The notes beneath the pieces were generated by a model. It was not told the origin of the DNA, did not search any database, and saw nothing but the letters and a program-made list of their open reading frames with translations. A program made the translations under genes and the position numbers. A stretch of DNA of 64,000 nucleotides, from assembly GCA_030411725.1 (NCBI GenBank), contig MU839842.1, forward strand, positions 806,001-870,000, in the 5' to 3' direction. Shown in pieces: positions 12,401-25,040 of this stretch; positions within the stretch are counted from its first letter, which is position 1, and each line of letters starts with the position of its first letter. The stretch is from Echria macrotheca. Its lineage: Eukaryota > Ascomycota > Sordariomycetes > Sordariales > Schizotheciaceae.

Positions 12401-14514
12401 TCTTGCCTTTCCCCGTCCGACCCCATCCGATCCTGATCCGATGCCGACGCGCAAGTGCCGGAAGTGGGCTGCTCTGGATTAGATCCTTGACTCATATTCA
12501 GGGGTATATCCATCAGGGAAACTGTCTCGGTGGTTCAAGCTTCGTAGCAGCGCCGAACCAAATGTTGTCGAGACCGTAACACAGCAGCCCCAGGGACTCG
12601 AGTGTCTCTATATCATTATAATGTCTACTGTTCTCACACAGCTGTCCGCATATCGTCTTGTTGGCCGGCCCGCGGACGGCTCACCATCGGATAACGCAAC
12701 TGCCAGGACTGTCTTCGATATCCGAGGTTTCGGGCGCTCGGGCGCGCAAGATCGGGAGTCCGTGTTCGAGTTCACCTGCCTCCCGAAGCCGACATCCCGG
12801 GACGTTGATGGATCATGGAATTTGCATCCGACCTGGCCCCTGAGCGTACCCGGAAGTTCCAAGGTTGATGCTGTGGTTAGTACTGTGATCTTGGAACATG
12901 CTCTGCTTGCGCTTTCGGGGTGTGCTGTAATTCGCTGTTGACCACACCGGTGGTTGCTCCGGCCCGTGTTGGTGTTCATAGAAGGTTACGTACCTAGGCA
13001 GCTCTTGACGGACCTGTCGGTCACCCCGGCGTCAGCGGTCTGACCTGGTCCTCATGCAGTACTATCGTGATGTCCTGATCCCCTGAAACAACCCAAGAGC
13101 TCGGCATGACCCCCTCTGCCCTTGTGATATCATGTGTAACTGCGTAGCCAGACCTCGAGCAGGCCGTCCGTGTTGTTCGCATTAGCTTCCAGAGTTTCAA
13201 GTACCTTAGCTTGTCCGTCTCCTTAGAGCGTTGTTATGTAACGAACATGCGATTGTGATCTCCCGCATCAGAAATGGTACCCCTTTCGTAGCTTTAGACT
13301 TCACTAGCCCATGAGCGGTTAATACCCTGCACCGCCTCGTTGCCGTCCTAGAAGATACAGTGCTCCCTTTCCGATGCCTCATTCGGATGTACCTAACCCA
13401 AGGTATGTACATATTACCATCTTCATCTTGCTTCATCTCCCATCGCCGGACACCCGAACCTTGAGCAGCCGGCGCCTCACCTAGAATGCAAGTAAGTACA
13501 TTAGATAGTCCACAGCGCTAGGTATCTTACTACCTAGGTACGCTACCTGTGAAGCAATGCCGCCATGTTCCCGGTAAACAGGTAAACAGCTAAACAGAGG
13601 ACGAACAAGACTAATACATCACAGTCGAGACCAACATAATTACCTACTTACGAGATATATATATCCTACAATTACAAAATAGACAGGTACACACGCTAAA
13701 CGTTCAAGTACCTACTTCAACCCAACTTCCCACTCTGTCCATACTCCCTGCCTAGTCATTGCATCCCCCAACCCATCCACCCAGGTAGCAGATGCATTGC
13801 AACGACTGCCTCCATCTTGGTAGTGTGCCGGCCGGTCGACGCACATAGACTCAACATCTCACCACCAATTGTCAAGCTTGATGACTCGCGTTAGTAACCC
13901 CGCCGTTGATCACATAAACATCGCATCAATGACTTAATATCATGCCGTTAACGGCATCCATTAGCTACCTATTGTCTTTCCCCTATCTACCATGATACAT
14001 GCTGGCTCCATTGTGCGGGAAACGCACAAGAGCTCTGAAGAAGGTATAGTCGCTGACCTCACGGAGTGACGCTTTCATGCGTGAAATCGAGATGGTGAAC
14101 GACACATGATTGAGGCGCCACAACCTGGACACTCTCTCATGTCTACCACCCTCAAGACATCTGACCTTCGCTATAGTGAACGTCCAAAACTCTCTGGAGA
14201 GGAATGTCGGCTCGACGACTCCGAATCCTGCTGTATCATGTACCCAGGCCACCCACTAGGCCACCATACGAGCCCCAGTTCTAATAGTTACAGACAGGGC
14301 CCCCAAAGAAAACCTTGAAAATGAGGTAGATTAACCGTGAACGCCCAACGGCCTTGCTGCCCGTCTTTCAGCCGCCCCATGGCTGCTCTGGATAATATGC
14401 ACCAAAACGCCGAGCTATGCAAATGCATTGCGTGAAAGGGAAATAACTAAGAATACAATACAGTCGTGATCTAGCCTCGTGTGAGGCAAGAGTCGTGCAG
14501 TTGATGGAGCCGGA
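9474..14514. other. Five-kilobase gene-free interval
   Basis: This lies between the start of the coiled-coil gene and the 3' end of the cyclin gene. The 9.5-12 kb part is GC-rich and the 12.9-14.4 kb part more AT-rich. Long open frames at 10.4-11.9 kb have Arg/Pro/Ser-rich, protein-unlike translations and overlap on both strands. Seen here: TATAAA at about 11819 followed by pyrimidine-rich sequence on the + strand, an inverted repeat ATATTGAC...GTCAATAT at 12011-12039, a TACCTAGGTA palindrome at 13531, and three TAAACA motifs at about 13574-13596. I see no supported gene. Confidence 0.6.
13531..13540. repeat. TACCTAGGTA palindrome
   Basis: A perfect 10-bp palindrome. The same sequence recurs at 48518-48527 and within 53533-53546, and near-matches (TACCTAGGTC, TACCTAGGCA) occur at about 4429, 12991 and 28911, all outside genes. 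Confidence 0.8.
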
Positions 14515-16830
14515 TCAGTTATAAGAGGGCACCGGCATCGGGAGGCCCGCGGACGGCGGGTATCGTCCTCCCTGGTTGGGATCCGGTAGGATCTGTGATG
14601 TGTTCCCATATCCTTGGTGTCCCGCACGTGCAAAGGCAAACTCCGGCACGATGCCCGTCCGAACATCGTTCCGTCTTCCCAGGGGCTGGTAATGCATCTG
14701 CGTCGGCGGAATTGTGTTGGCAATGTGGTACTGCTGTAGAAAGGCCGACGGCGGAGGATAGAGGAGAGTCTTGACATGTTGGACCGGCTTATAGGGGCTG
14801 TTGCGATATTGCAGGTACACCGAGGGAGAGTGAGAGATCGGAGTGTGAGCTCCACTTGCGCCGCCGTTATGGAACGAGTCGGCGAGGGGAGAAGAGCCGG
14901 GATATGGGACGGATGGGGTGAGGGCGTTCTGCGGCGAGAGTCGCTTCGTCGGAGTGCCGTAGGTGACCGGAGGGAGCGCTGATGTCGGTGTCATCGCTGC
15001 AGGGAGCGAGGCCAGTGTGGAGGTCGTCGACGAGAGGCTTGGGATCGGTGAATAGTTGGTCGAACTGGCGGGGAAGACGGTCGACATCGCTCGGACACCC
15101 GGAACCAATGGCGGCAGTGACAGAGGTGACGCCTGCGGAGGAGCGTAGGATACAGCAGGATAGCTCTGCGGCGCGACACTGGCATTCTGAATTGTGTTGA
15201 TGCTCAGATTTGGCACCGACAGGCGGAGGTGGTCCGGCGCCGTAGCCGCAGCCGCCCGGGTGACCATCGAGGGTCGTTGCGAAGAGACCTGGTGTTGCTG
15301 CACAACTTGCTGGAGGGGATACAGGGGCGGCTGCGAAGAGAGCGGAACAGTCTGATGACTTGGCGCTCCCCGATTCACCCGCTTCGCGGGGGGTTCCGTC
15401 GGATCAATATCAGGAAAGCTTCTCTTTCGCTCCAGCCCTCGGGGCTCCGGCTTCAGCGCGAGCGGCGAGGCCGCGGCTCCTGCGGCTTGGGGCCAGTTCT
15501 GCCCATATCCACCCTCGTCATATGCGGCACGCTGTTGATGCATCAGCTGCAGGGGCCCAGTTGGCGAAGGGAGCGGCGAGACGTAGCTCCGGTGGGTCGG
15601 TGACGGAATCAGAATCGGCGAGGGAGATGAGTACCGCTGAGAGCGCTGCAAAAACTCCCGAAGCTTACTGCACCGGTCCAACCACTCCTCCCATTCTTCT
15701 TTGGATACCAGCAGGCTGTACCGCATGTTGCTGAGGAATTCGACCTCCATGATGTGTATCTCGTTGACCGAAATTCCAGACACCTCAGCCCAAGTCTTAT
15801 TCGTATACGTGTTGTCGTCCAGGAACTTGTTTCCCAGCATCAGCGCAACCGTAAACAGCCTGTATTCGCTTCCTGGTCGGCCTCTGACCATCGGGTTTTT
15901 CGTCTTCAACCTGTAGAGAAACAGGAGCGCCAAGAAAATGACGTTCTGCGTCACTTGTGTCGTACTGAGGATATTCTCAACCCATTTCTTGAACTCCGGG
16001 GTCGCCTTAGCGAGCGGTGATATGCGCCGGACCGGAGCACCACGGGGCGTAAACCTAATGTTTTCGGCCGATTCCATCACCGCCGTCGATTCGAACCAAA
16101 AGAACGCGGCCAGCTCCGCAACGAAGTCGGCCAAATTGCCGCGATTGGGATCGATACTCTCCGGTGTTACCAGGCTGTGCGAGACCATAACTCTGTCTCG
16201 TTTGTCCTTTTGGTCATGATCCAATGTTGCCGACGAGGGTTGGGGAAGAGTCAACGAGGGTTGGGAGAGACTCGGCGGGGGTTGGTGTGAGGAAGGCTGG
16301 CCAGTCGTTTGGGAGGGCGGCTGCTGCGTGTATTGATGCGACCTTGAAGACTGCAGCATCGTCTCCGACGCCTGGACAGGCTCGATCGAATTCGCGTTGG
16401 AGGGAACGGACGGTCGAGGCGCAGGGAGCGCTAATGGGTTCTGCGGTATGTGATATTGCGTGGCGTATTGCGGTCGCGAGTTATATAGTTGCTCGTTCGG
16501 GGCAGGGCGCTCGTTCAGAACCTGTCGCTCGCGGTCCAGCAGCACCGGCGCCGACTGGAAAACTTGGGAATGGTGAGGGTGGTTCTCGTACGAGGCCACC
16601 TTGGCCATTTCATATGTTGAACCCATATTCTCATCTGTCGGTGGCGTGGGCAGGCTACCTGGGCCACATCCAGCCTGGGTATGGTGTTCAGCAACACGCC
16701 CAGACGGAGCGCCTCCGTTGACTTGGTAGGAATCGGCGCGCAGCAACCAGCTTGGTGCTGCGTCTCCCGACGGTATTGAGGACTGGGAGTTGTCGAGGTA
16801 AGAAATTGGGCGGGGCGCGAGTGAACACAT
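14515..16830 (-). CDS. Pho85-type cyclin, Clg1/Mug80-like
   Basis: A single 771-residue exon from ATG at 16830. Residues 1-225 are Pro/Gln/Ser-rich and disordered. A cyclin box of the PCL/Clg1 type occupies about 233-380: LADFVAELAAFFWFES, then a Thr-rich helix turn and VIFLALLFLYRLK, then YRLFTVALMLGNKFLDDNTY and the conserved ending SVNEIHIMEVEFLSNMRYSL. The C-terminal 390 residues are again Pro/Ser/Gln-rich. Yeast Clg1 and the PCL cyclins bind and direct the kinase Pho85; fission yeast Mug80 is the related protein. Binding to a Pho85/PhoA-type kinase here is family knowledge, not seen directly. The very long flanking gene-free DNA, with pyrimidine-rich minus-strand sequence up to about 17.6 kb, suggests a long 5' UTR and complex regulation. 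Confidence 0.85.
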   Translation of the reverse strand: MCSLAPRPISYLDNSQSSIPSGDAAPSWLLRADSYQVNGGAPSGRVAEHHTQAGCGPGSLPTPPTDENMGSTYEMAKVASYENHPHHSQVFQSAPVLLDRERQVLNERPAPNEQLYNSRPQYATQYHIPQNPLALPAPRPSVPSNANSIEPVQASETMLQSSRSHQYTQQPPSQTTGQPSSHQPPPSLSQPSLTLPQPSSATLDHDQKDKRDRVMVSHSLVTPESIDPNRGNLADFVAELAAFFWFESTAVMESAENIRFTPRGAPVRRISPLAKATPEFKKWVENILSTTQVTQNVIFLALLFLYRLKTKNPMVRGRPGSEYRLFTVALMLGNKFLDDNTYTNKTWAEVSGISVNEIHIMEVEFLSNMRYSLLVSKEEWEEWLDRCSKLREFLQRSQRYSSPSPILIPSPTHRSYVSPLPSPTGPLQLMHQQRAAYDEGGYGQNWPQAAGAAASPLALKPEPRGLERKRSFPDIDPTEPPAKRVNRGAPSHQTVPLSSQPPLYPLQQVVQQHQVSSQRPSMVTRAAAATAPDHLRLSVPNLSINTIQNASVAPQSYPAVSYAPPQASPLSLPPLVPGVRAMSTVFPASSTNYSPIPSLSSTTSTLASLPAAMTPTSALPPVTYGTPTKRLSPQNALTPSVPYPGSSPLADSFHNGGASGAHTPISHSPSVYLQYRNSPYKPVQHVKTLLYPPPSAFLQQYHIANTIPPTQMHYQPLGRRNDVRTGIVPEFAFARAGHQGYGNTSQILPDPNQGGRYPPSAGLPMPVPSYN

Positions 16831-19414
16831 GAGGGAGCTGGCGAGAGGTCGTTGCGGATTGCAGGGTCGGAAGAATCGTGATGCAGGCCTGGACGAGGTC
16901 GACGACCGGCTCGTGGATCTCGCAATTCGTGTGGAGAAGGCAGGAAAGTGCGCTCTTGCCGTCTTCCTCGCAACAACTTGGAGGGGACGCTGTCGTAACC
17001 GCTCCTTCTGCTTCGATTGGTCTTAGGCTGCCAACTGTGGTCGAACTTGCTGAGCCATGTCACTCGTCTCCAAGCTTCTGCGATCGGCAACTGCGGTTGA
17101 TGGTTGTGGGAGTTCGTTGTCAGGAGGAAGTCAGTCGTCGAGGAATCAGGAAGTCGAGTGGGCGCAAGTCTAGATTGCCAGGATTCAAGACCCTGATAAA
17201 GCTCTGGGTGGACAATGGAGGGGTGCGAGGCTTGCGGTTTTTGAAGCTCGGCCGAGGCAGACGCGCGAATGGCTCGAGGCTCGCGTTGTTCTCCTCAAGG
17301 TTCGGGCGGGTCGTGGTGGTTGCGGCAGGAGCACTGGTCGGCGAACTTTCGAGGCAAGACCAAAAAATAGCTTTGTCTCGTCGACAATGGGGGGCTTCGA
17401 AGCTCGCGGTAGCTCACGAAAGGGGCGATCAGGGCGGGCAGCACAGGGAGCACACCGACTTATCTCGGTCGAGGGCGGCGAGAGGGAGGGCGTGGTCGGG
17501 GATGAAGTCTTGGAGGAGGAAAGGAAGGAGCAGTGGAGGAACTACCCCGGGAAGTAGAAGCATCCATACCGTCACCCATCCATGTGAGGTGGTTGCGTGG
17601 TTGTCGTTGCGGATTAGTTCCGGTCGCCGCAAATACTGCTAATTTACTTTGTCCCTGGTGGATGTCGTTGTCTGGCGGCGTGCAGCAAGTGGGCTGTTCC
17701 ATGCCGCTTGCAAAAGAGACACACGCCAAAGCACCGCAATGGGGTACGGAGGTACATCGGTGGCTTGCTAGAGCTCCGCAGTGGCCGTGTGCTGTGGCCA
17801 ATCCGCGCCTGCCGTTTCTCGCTTCGTTGCTCCAGGTGCCCCCCGCTGCTCCCTGTCAGCGTCGGCGGGGTGACCCTGTGGGGCCCTATTTCGGCCTAGC
17901 GCCCTTATTTTATCTCGGCATTCTGAGTTTGCCCTTCGTTTCTTCACCTTTCGTTATTCGTCTCTTCGTCTCTTGCAATTGCAGTCGCAGGCCCGCCCGC
18001 GGTTGGCATGGACCCAAACGGGTCAGGCTCGGCTTGCCACCAAATGAGCGCACACACACACGGCTGAGAAGAGGGGGGTTTTTCTCCCTGGCTCCCCGGC
18101 CACGGCCAAGGCCCCGTGGGACAGTGCTGCGCACCGTCTGGATTTGCGCACCTGCCACAGGCCATCACCAGCGCCAGTGTGCATCCCAATTCCAGCAGTG
18201 CGTGGCACCCGTCCGCCTGCCCCAGGCTCACACACATCACTCCCTGGCCACTGAATCAGATCACCACACCGGGGAAACACAGCGATGCGCTGCACACGAG
18301 CGCCGACCTCCGCCTCGTCAAGCATCCGCCTTGCCTCGCAACACTTTTACGGCGAGACTAGGTGTACTCTACGGTCTGCAGTTGAGGCCAATGACCTATC
18401 GTGGGGCGATCGCGGTGTGGCAGGACAGCGCAGGAGAACGCGAGCTGAGGCGATCTGGTGATGGAAAGTCGAACTTTGTTCTGGACCCCTGGCTGGCGGA
18501 CAAGTTGGACGCCGACACTGTCTCTAACCCCTTTCTCGCTTGGTTGCTTTTTGTCGCCAGCGGTTGACACCGCAATCCCGGCTCTCAGCAAGGCGCCGGT
18601 GTGGATGAGCGCATCAAGGACCAGACCAACTGTGAGAGGATGAGGCAGGCAGAAAAGAGGCAGGCTGGGCAGCACGACAGGGGTCGGCAAGTGTTCGAAG
18701 AGCAGCAGCGTCCAAGAGCCAAGACCGATTCGTGTCGCCCCCTTTTCGAGCTGCAACAAAAGGAGGCAGAAAGCTGGAGGATTACGCTATTGGTTGCATC
18801 TCTCTTTGCTCTTGGGAGCCGCCGCGGCAAGGTTCCAATGGCGACCGAGTTGGTGCGGCCTGCCGTGGGGTCTTCTTGGGTCTTGGTCCGGCACCGCTTC
18901 TGCCTCTCTTGTCGCACGCCGGTTGCGAGAGACGAGTTTCCAAGAAAGCCGCCGTGGTAACCGCGGCCCGCTGGCTGGCTGCTGGCAAGCGGTCAAAGCA
19001 AACCGCCAGCCAGCCGGTGGGATCTACCACAGTTCCAAATGTGTTATCTCGGCCGGGGCACACTGCATTCGTCCGTCCCAGGCTGCGAAGACAACCTGAA
19101 AGACAGTTACGGATAGCCTGCCGCCAAACGTTCATGAGTTTGGTTTTGGGGGCACGGGCAAAGCTCCCTCCCTGCCCGTTGTCAATCCATGGAGACATGG
19201 CACTCCCAACCCGTCAAACATTTCTCGGCGCACTTGGGTCGACGTCCGAGGCTCCAGGCGCGCCACTTTATCATTCCTGCCTAATAATAGTGTATAAAAT
19301 GCGTCTAGGAGAGGTAACGAACACACACAATCCCACCCTCTTGGTCGCAGACATCGTTTCTCCACTTTACAGCCGGCTCCGTGGAATTGGGGAGCATCCC
19401 TCCGCTTTCCGACA

Positions 19415-19445
<31 letters not shown>

Positions 19446-22400
19446 TCGCACGGCAAGTGAGTAATCTGGGCAAGATCAGATCGCTTCTTTGTCGAGAGAA
19501 TACGCCCGGTGATCATGGAGCCCGATGGTGCATCTGGAATTGCTTTACGGCTCAACACTTACGCTTAAAAGGTACGCGTGCCTCGGATCGGCAAAGCAGG
19601 ATACCTTACACAGTGCGTTTCGGCCGGCCCACGACTATTTTCTGGAAGGGCGGAGGGCTGCAAGGCATGACCAAGCCTGCTGGGCCGCGAGAGCATGTTG
19701 GTCCATTTGCATGGAAACCAATAGGCTTCGGCGCTGATTGTGGTCTGAGTTGGATCAATATCTGGGTTTTCCTACCTTCGCGCCGCGCCGATCTTGCAAA
19801 CGGCCTCTATGCTTGCTCTAATTCCTATTCCGTAATATATCGGCCAACAAAGCAAGTCGCGATCGCCACAGGGCTAGCAAAGAATAGCGTCCCTCCTTGA
19901 GTAAGCCGCCGCCTCCTCACTAGCAGAACCCTGGATGACTGCAGCTTTTGCGGTGATGCTCGGTGTTGGACTTGTAAGCGGGCATCTCTCGAAAACCGGT
20001 GGAGGCTCCAAGGGAGATTGACCAATGGCAGAGGGCATCAACGCTTCCGGCTGGCAGTGTTGTTCGTTTCGCCCAACCGCAAGCCCGCAACCACGATTCC
20101 GCCAAAAGGTGCATCCTCATCGCCGGCCCGTCGCCAGCCACCCCGGAAGTGCGGAGATTTGAGGAAGCCAAGGTCCTGCAAACTCGATTCTGTTTCCGAA
20201 CCGTCCAAACTCGTCTGGCTCTCAGGAGCCCAGCGCCGTAGGCGACTGTTTGACAGTCTCGAACCCATTTTATTTCACGGCACAGCGGCCGTGTTTCGTC
20301 TTTGCCAGCCATCTCCGCAGCACAGTGCGGGGTCGTCGGTGGCTTTGGACCTTCTTGGGGCGGCTTCCTGGGCCGGACTGAGCCCGGAACTGAGGGGCCA
20401 AGCTCCGGAGCGTGGTGCACAGGGGAGAGCGGTCTGCAGCTTCCTTTGGGTGTGTGTCGACGGATCACACCTCCAACGAGACACAAATGGGAGGAGGAGG
20501 GGGGAAAGGAGAAAACACTGCTTGGTCCCTGTCAAGTGTAACATGCATGTCGTCAAGAAACGAATGCGGCCAGAAATGCGTGCAGTCAGCACGAGGTCGC
20601 ACTTCGACTTTGCCTCGGGAACGGGATGCTGATGCAGCAAGCCCGGCCCATACTCTTTTCGAAACCAAGAAAGACTCGTGGGCCACGAGGAGTAGCACGC
20701 GGTTGACCCTTTTTTTCGCAACTCGCCAGCCAGTCCTTGGCTGTTTGCGCCACCCGCCTCTTGTTAGCTCGAGCCGTATTATCGCTCGACAGCTTTGAGG
20801 GGCTTACCGTGTCCGGAAATACCTGTAACCCAGATATTCCGGCTTTCATCTCTCGTCATACTCCGAAGCGCGTGATTGTCGGCGGTGACTGGTGGGGTTT
20901 TGCCATGACATCGAGGATCAGCGAAGGACTAGAGTTTCGGGCCGCAGGAAAGCCGCAACTTGTTACTTTTCGTTTCGTTATCCAACGCCCCCGAGATGAT
21001 AGCAGAGAGAGATGCCGCCAGCTGAGCAAAAGGGTTTGCTAGTGGGGGCCGCCGCGCATGACTAGGATTCCGGCTGTCGGCCGTGGGATGCGCGAGCTCT
21101 CAACCGTAAACGGAGTTTCGACTATCGAATCATCAGGATTCGAGCATTGCTGGCCCGTGACACTGTACCCTGCGGGCAGACATGAGGACTTTCCGCGTTC
21201 GAGGTGGAATGGATTCGGTGTGGTGTTCAAGGCAAAGAATCAGCCAGCCCAGCCCTCCAGAGACATTCACAAAGCCCAAAATCTGGCTTTGTGCCGATGC
21301 GGCCAGTAGCCCGACGAAGAAAGATGCGGTGATCTTGGAAGAGGCGCCGGCGAGAGCCGCCAATGAGATGGACGAAAACGGCATTTCGACGCGTTGGGCT
21401 GAGCTTCCGGCCAAGCACCTCAGGGCTGGCGTCGTGATACCAAAGACATGGGTACAAAGTGGTCGAGACGGACGGACGGGCAAGCCTCGAGCAGGTCTGG
21501 CGCATCGCAAGGGGGGGACCGTGACGACTCTTTTTGCAACAGTCACAGTCTCGGGGGCGAAAAATGTCGCATGTCGTTTGGCAGCGGTCCACGACAAGAC
21601 ATGCAGCGCGGTGGAGGACAGGAACACGCAATCCGTAAATTCGCGTGACTACGGGCTTCCTGAACAGGGGAAGCGCGATCGTGTTTAATTGATTCTGTAC
21701 GCGGTAAGGTCGGTGGCGCCCTGGCGCTGGATGGCTGTTGGCAATCCCTTCTGTCTCAGCTCCGGTTCGCAGCGCGGTTGCGCGGGTCACTCCGACTGAG
21801 CTTGTGACGTTTTGTTCCCAGTTGGCAGCGTTGTAGATCTCTTTTGCCTTCGCGACTCATCAATGCAATCTCGGTGTCCTCTCTCTCGGACCACTCGCAC
21901 CCGAAGAAGGCGGCAGCAAGCTGGAGGCTTTCCGAGAACAAAAAGGTCCCGCCTCGAAGTCACACAGTGCAAATTCACCGCTGGGACCCAGGCCAAAAAT
22001 TTGCCGGCCTGCCCACCAAGCAGCCCCATGCGACATCCACATCTAAAAAGTTGTAAAGGCCAGACCGATTATCGAGTTGCCGTGTCCGAGTTGGCACCTT
22101 CCAAGAATCCAGACATGAGGGGGGAGGGGGGGCATCCAAGGGAGTATCGCGATCCTAGGTCCTACCTACTGGGAATAAACGACCAGGCAGGAAGGCGGGA
22201 AGCACGCAGGCTCCCAACTCCGTCGGTCGCGAACGAAGGACGCCGCCTGTTGGTTCGGCGTCGACGGTGTCAGTGCCTTTGCGTCTCACGTCTCGCCTGG
22301 TTAATCAGGCACGCGGCGGGGTGAGGAGGGCGAAATGCAATTGATGCGTGTATCCTCGACTGGGTATCAGCATCGCCAGCACCAGGTAATCTGCAATGCG

Positions 22401-24143
22401 GCTTGTTGATTAAAGCCCCAAGTTGCTGAGAATTGCTTCTGCTGATGAGGCCGCAAGGCGTGGGAGGCTCGGCACTGGTGTTCACACTTTTCGTGTTCTT
22501 CGTTCTGTCGGAGTCCGTCGGCGCTCCTTGCTGCCATCAGCCAGCCTGCCCCGCCTGATGAGCCACCGCCCACCAGCACAACCCCGCTATGGATATTTGG
22601 AAGGTTTCCACTGGGCCAAAAAAGATAACGCGGTGCGCGGAATGCTGTGCCCATCATCAGCACACTCATCAGCATGAGGTTTTTGTTCCGTCGGCCAATG
22701 GCTTCTCGACCCTCCCAGCCCGCTCTCCCCCCCTCTGCACGAATCAAACGCGCCGCGACCTGCTGCAAACGCTTGCCCGAGGCACCGCAGCAAAAGAAGC
22801 TGGGCCGGACGGACGAGGAAGCGCAACACTTGGACCTCCTGGCTCGAGACATCGACACCCCCAATGAGCAGTCACAATGCCTCCCAAGCCCGGGCCGCGA
22901 TTGCGACTTGCAGGATGATCCATGGCCGTCGCTTTGCACAGGAGCGACCACACGGCGATGTGTGTGTGCTGCGTGACTTCCCGAGTCAGCAAACCGTCGG
23001 TTCCCATTTCGAAGCCAAAGCCGGCGACCGACAAAAGCGAGTGCACCCCTGGCGCAGAAATAACTAGCATTTTCGGCCTCCAACTGGCGCCGGACGCAGG
23101 AGAAAGGAAGGCAAAGCCATCATGTCCCGTCGTTTGCTTATCCTCAGCAGGCGCCCGATAGTGTTAATATTCGGCCTTTGCCTGGGAGGACCGGCTTTCC
23201 TTCTCGCCTACGTTGAGCCGTATTAGGGCAGTTTGCATGGCACAAGAGGTCGAACAAGCCGCGGGGTTGGTGATTTGGCTGAGAGGGGGCGAAATACCAC
23301 GGTGGAGTCGGCTTTTGCCAGCATCCAGCAGCAGCCCAGGACCTGCAGGCCGTCCGTGATTGGGCTGGCGAGAGTGTTGCGTCCCCCGGTTCCGGTGCAG
23401 GCTTTTGCGTTTCGTTGGCCGAAACGAGGCATATTCATGATGGTGTATCTCTGTGTTTCTCTCTTTCTCTCTCTCCACCCACACCAGCTCCAACCCTCTC
23501 TGCCTCTGAGAAAGGCCTGCTCGGGCAGCTCTGTCGGAGGCTGATGCAGCGCAAGGGAAGATAGCCACCTTCTTCCCTGGCAAAAGGACCGCTGCAGCAC
23601 GGCCATGGTAGCCGGCCGAGCCATCCAGCGTATCGTATTCGTGGAGCGTGCAGTCAGCCATTCTCGACTCGTCATGCAATCAAATCCGTTGGTGTCGGTC
23701 ACCGGAATCACGTTGCCAGCATCCCGTCGCCTGCGGGTGCACACCGGCACACAGTCAGTTGCCCATCTCGGACGACAGACGAGAACGAAGGCAACGCGTA
23801 GATGTTGCCTCTTGGTCAGCCACCACAGTGTCCGCTTATTGCCTGGAGGCTCCCGTAGCTCCCACATTGGCTTCCTTCCTGCTGCCAGGCCATCCGAGTC
23901 AAGCCGGCCAATCCGCACCGGCACCAGAGCACCCGTTCAAGGTTCATTGGCAGACATTTGTTGCTCCGCTATGCAACGGCACGAGTCCAGCCCGGGGGAT
24001 ATTGGACGGCAAGATGAGCAACAACCGCAGCCTTGCTCGTGTTTCCTTTCCCGTCAAATCCGTCAGTCTTTGCAAATCTTGACGGCGCAGCGGAAAGCTA
24101 GCGCAAGCACCACATGATGCCAGACGCTGTACCGACGCCGCCG

Positions 24144-24145
<2 letters not shown>
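16831..24145. other. Seven-kilobase gene-free region upstream of the cyclin
   Basis: No frame gives a protein-like translation. Candidate frames are Arg/Ser/Pro/Cys-rich, overlap on both strands and lack conserved motifs. On the minus strand, CT-rich sequence around 17400-17550 could be the transcription-start region of the cyclin. Plus-strand CT-rich blocks near 17930-17980 and 23455-23500 could mark unannotated plus-strand transcripts. A (CGT)n microsatellite lies at 19420-19449. The size and moderate GC content resemble the extended upstream regions of fungal regulatory genes, but no defined element can be named. Confidence 0.55.
19420..19449. repeat. CGT trinucleotide microsatellite
   Basis: About ten tandem CGT units in non-coding DNA. 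Confidence 0.9.
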
Positions 24146-24174
<29 letters not shown>

Positions 24175-24328
24175 CGGGCGGCGCCCCCCCCCCCCCCGCG
24201 GCCGCCGGCGCCCCGCCGGGCGGGCCCCCNNNNNNNNNNTTTCCTTGCCGGCAAAACCGGACTGTTTTTGAAAATTTGGCGGGGGCGGGGTAATCGTCGC
24301 CACCCCCCCCCCGGTGGCCAGCCGGGGT

Positions 24329-24360
<32 letters not shown>
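24146..24360. other. Poly-C tracts and 10-N assembly gap
   Basis: Runs of C at about 24146-24172, 24186-24197 and 24331-24360 surround a block of ten N at 24230-24239. The intervening GC-only sequence is probably unreliable. True G-rich DNA on the minus strand or a sequencing artefact at a contig join would both produce this pattern, and the real length of the gap is unknown. Confidence 0.85.
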
Positions 24361-24362
<2 letters not shown>

Positions 24363-25040
24363 GTCCGTCGGCGATCTCGGCCCCGGCGCTCTGCTCCGCG
24401 CCCGTGACCGGCTCGTGCGCCACAATCTGTCGTCGCTGATCCCCGGTCCCAGAACAGCCGAGCCTTGGAGTGGCCGTGAGACGGACCATCAGTCATGATT
24501 CGGATTGCTATTCTTTGGCTGTCAGACAGACCTTCTCAGCGACGCAAGGGGGAATCACACCCGTGGTAAGTTGCCGACCCGGCCAGATGGTCCTCGATGG
24601 CTTGATCCACACAGCAGTCTGTCTCTCCACCACAGAAGGAAACCACACGGAGCCCCAAGATGCCGTGGTACCTCGATCCTGGCTTGGCACATTTGTGATG
24701 GACTCTACCGGCCCGACTTCCATGCGCAGTGTCGCTCAACAAATCTCACTCTGGCACGAAAACGAAACTCACTCGGGTGGAGAGCGCACATTTCTGCCTA
24801 TCTTGTAATTCTTGCGACTTCTTGATGTTACCCATTACAATCCACAAACTGTGTTCTTCGCCCGGTACTTGGCGCTGGCAAGCTTCTTCACTGGCCCTTG
24901 CAACCTCCCTGATATGGACCAAGTTGGATAGCATGGAAGCGTCATCCATCAAGCATCATGAATTACAGACATCTTTTATTACTGAAATCTATCCGACCTC
25001 CTCCTGCCGGCACAGGGACATGTACCACACTAACAGCCAT
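24361..25040. other. Intergenic region downstream of the P450 gene
   Basis: This sits between the assembly gap and the P450 stop codon. Only short frames without recognisable motifs are present; I see no gene. Confidence 0.6.

Noticed and set aside
17533..18567. 344-residue plus-strand frame
   Set aside because: Low-complexity Arg/Pro/Ser translation without motif, contradicted by equally long frames on the other strand.
22367..23083. 238-residue minus-strand frame
   Set aside because: Cys/Arg/Ser-rich translation that resembles no protein family; no splice or promoter support.
23944..24496. Gly-rich minus-strand frames across the poly-C gap
   Set aside because: Created by homopolymer runs and N bases.
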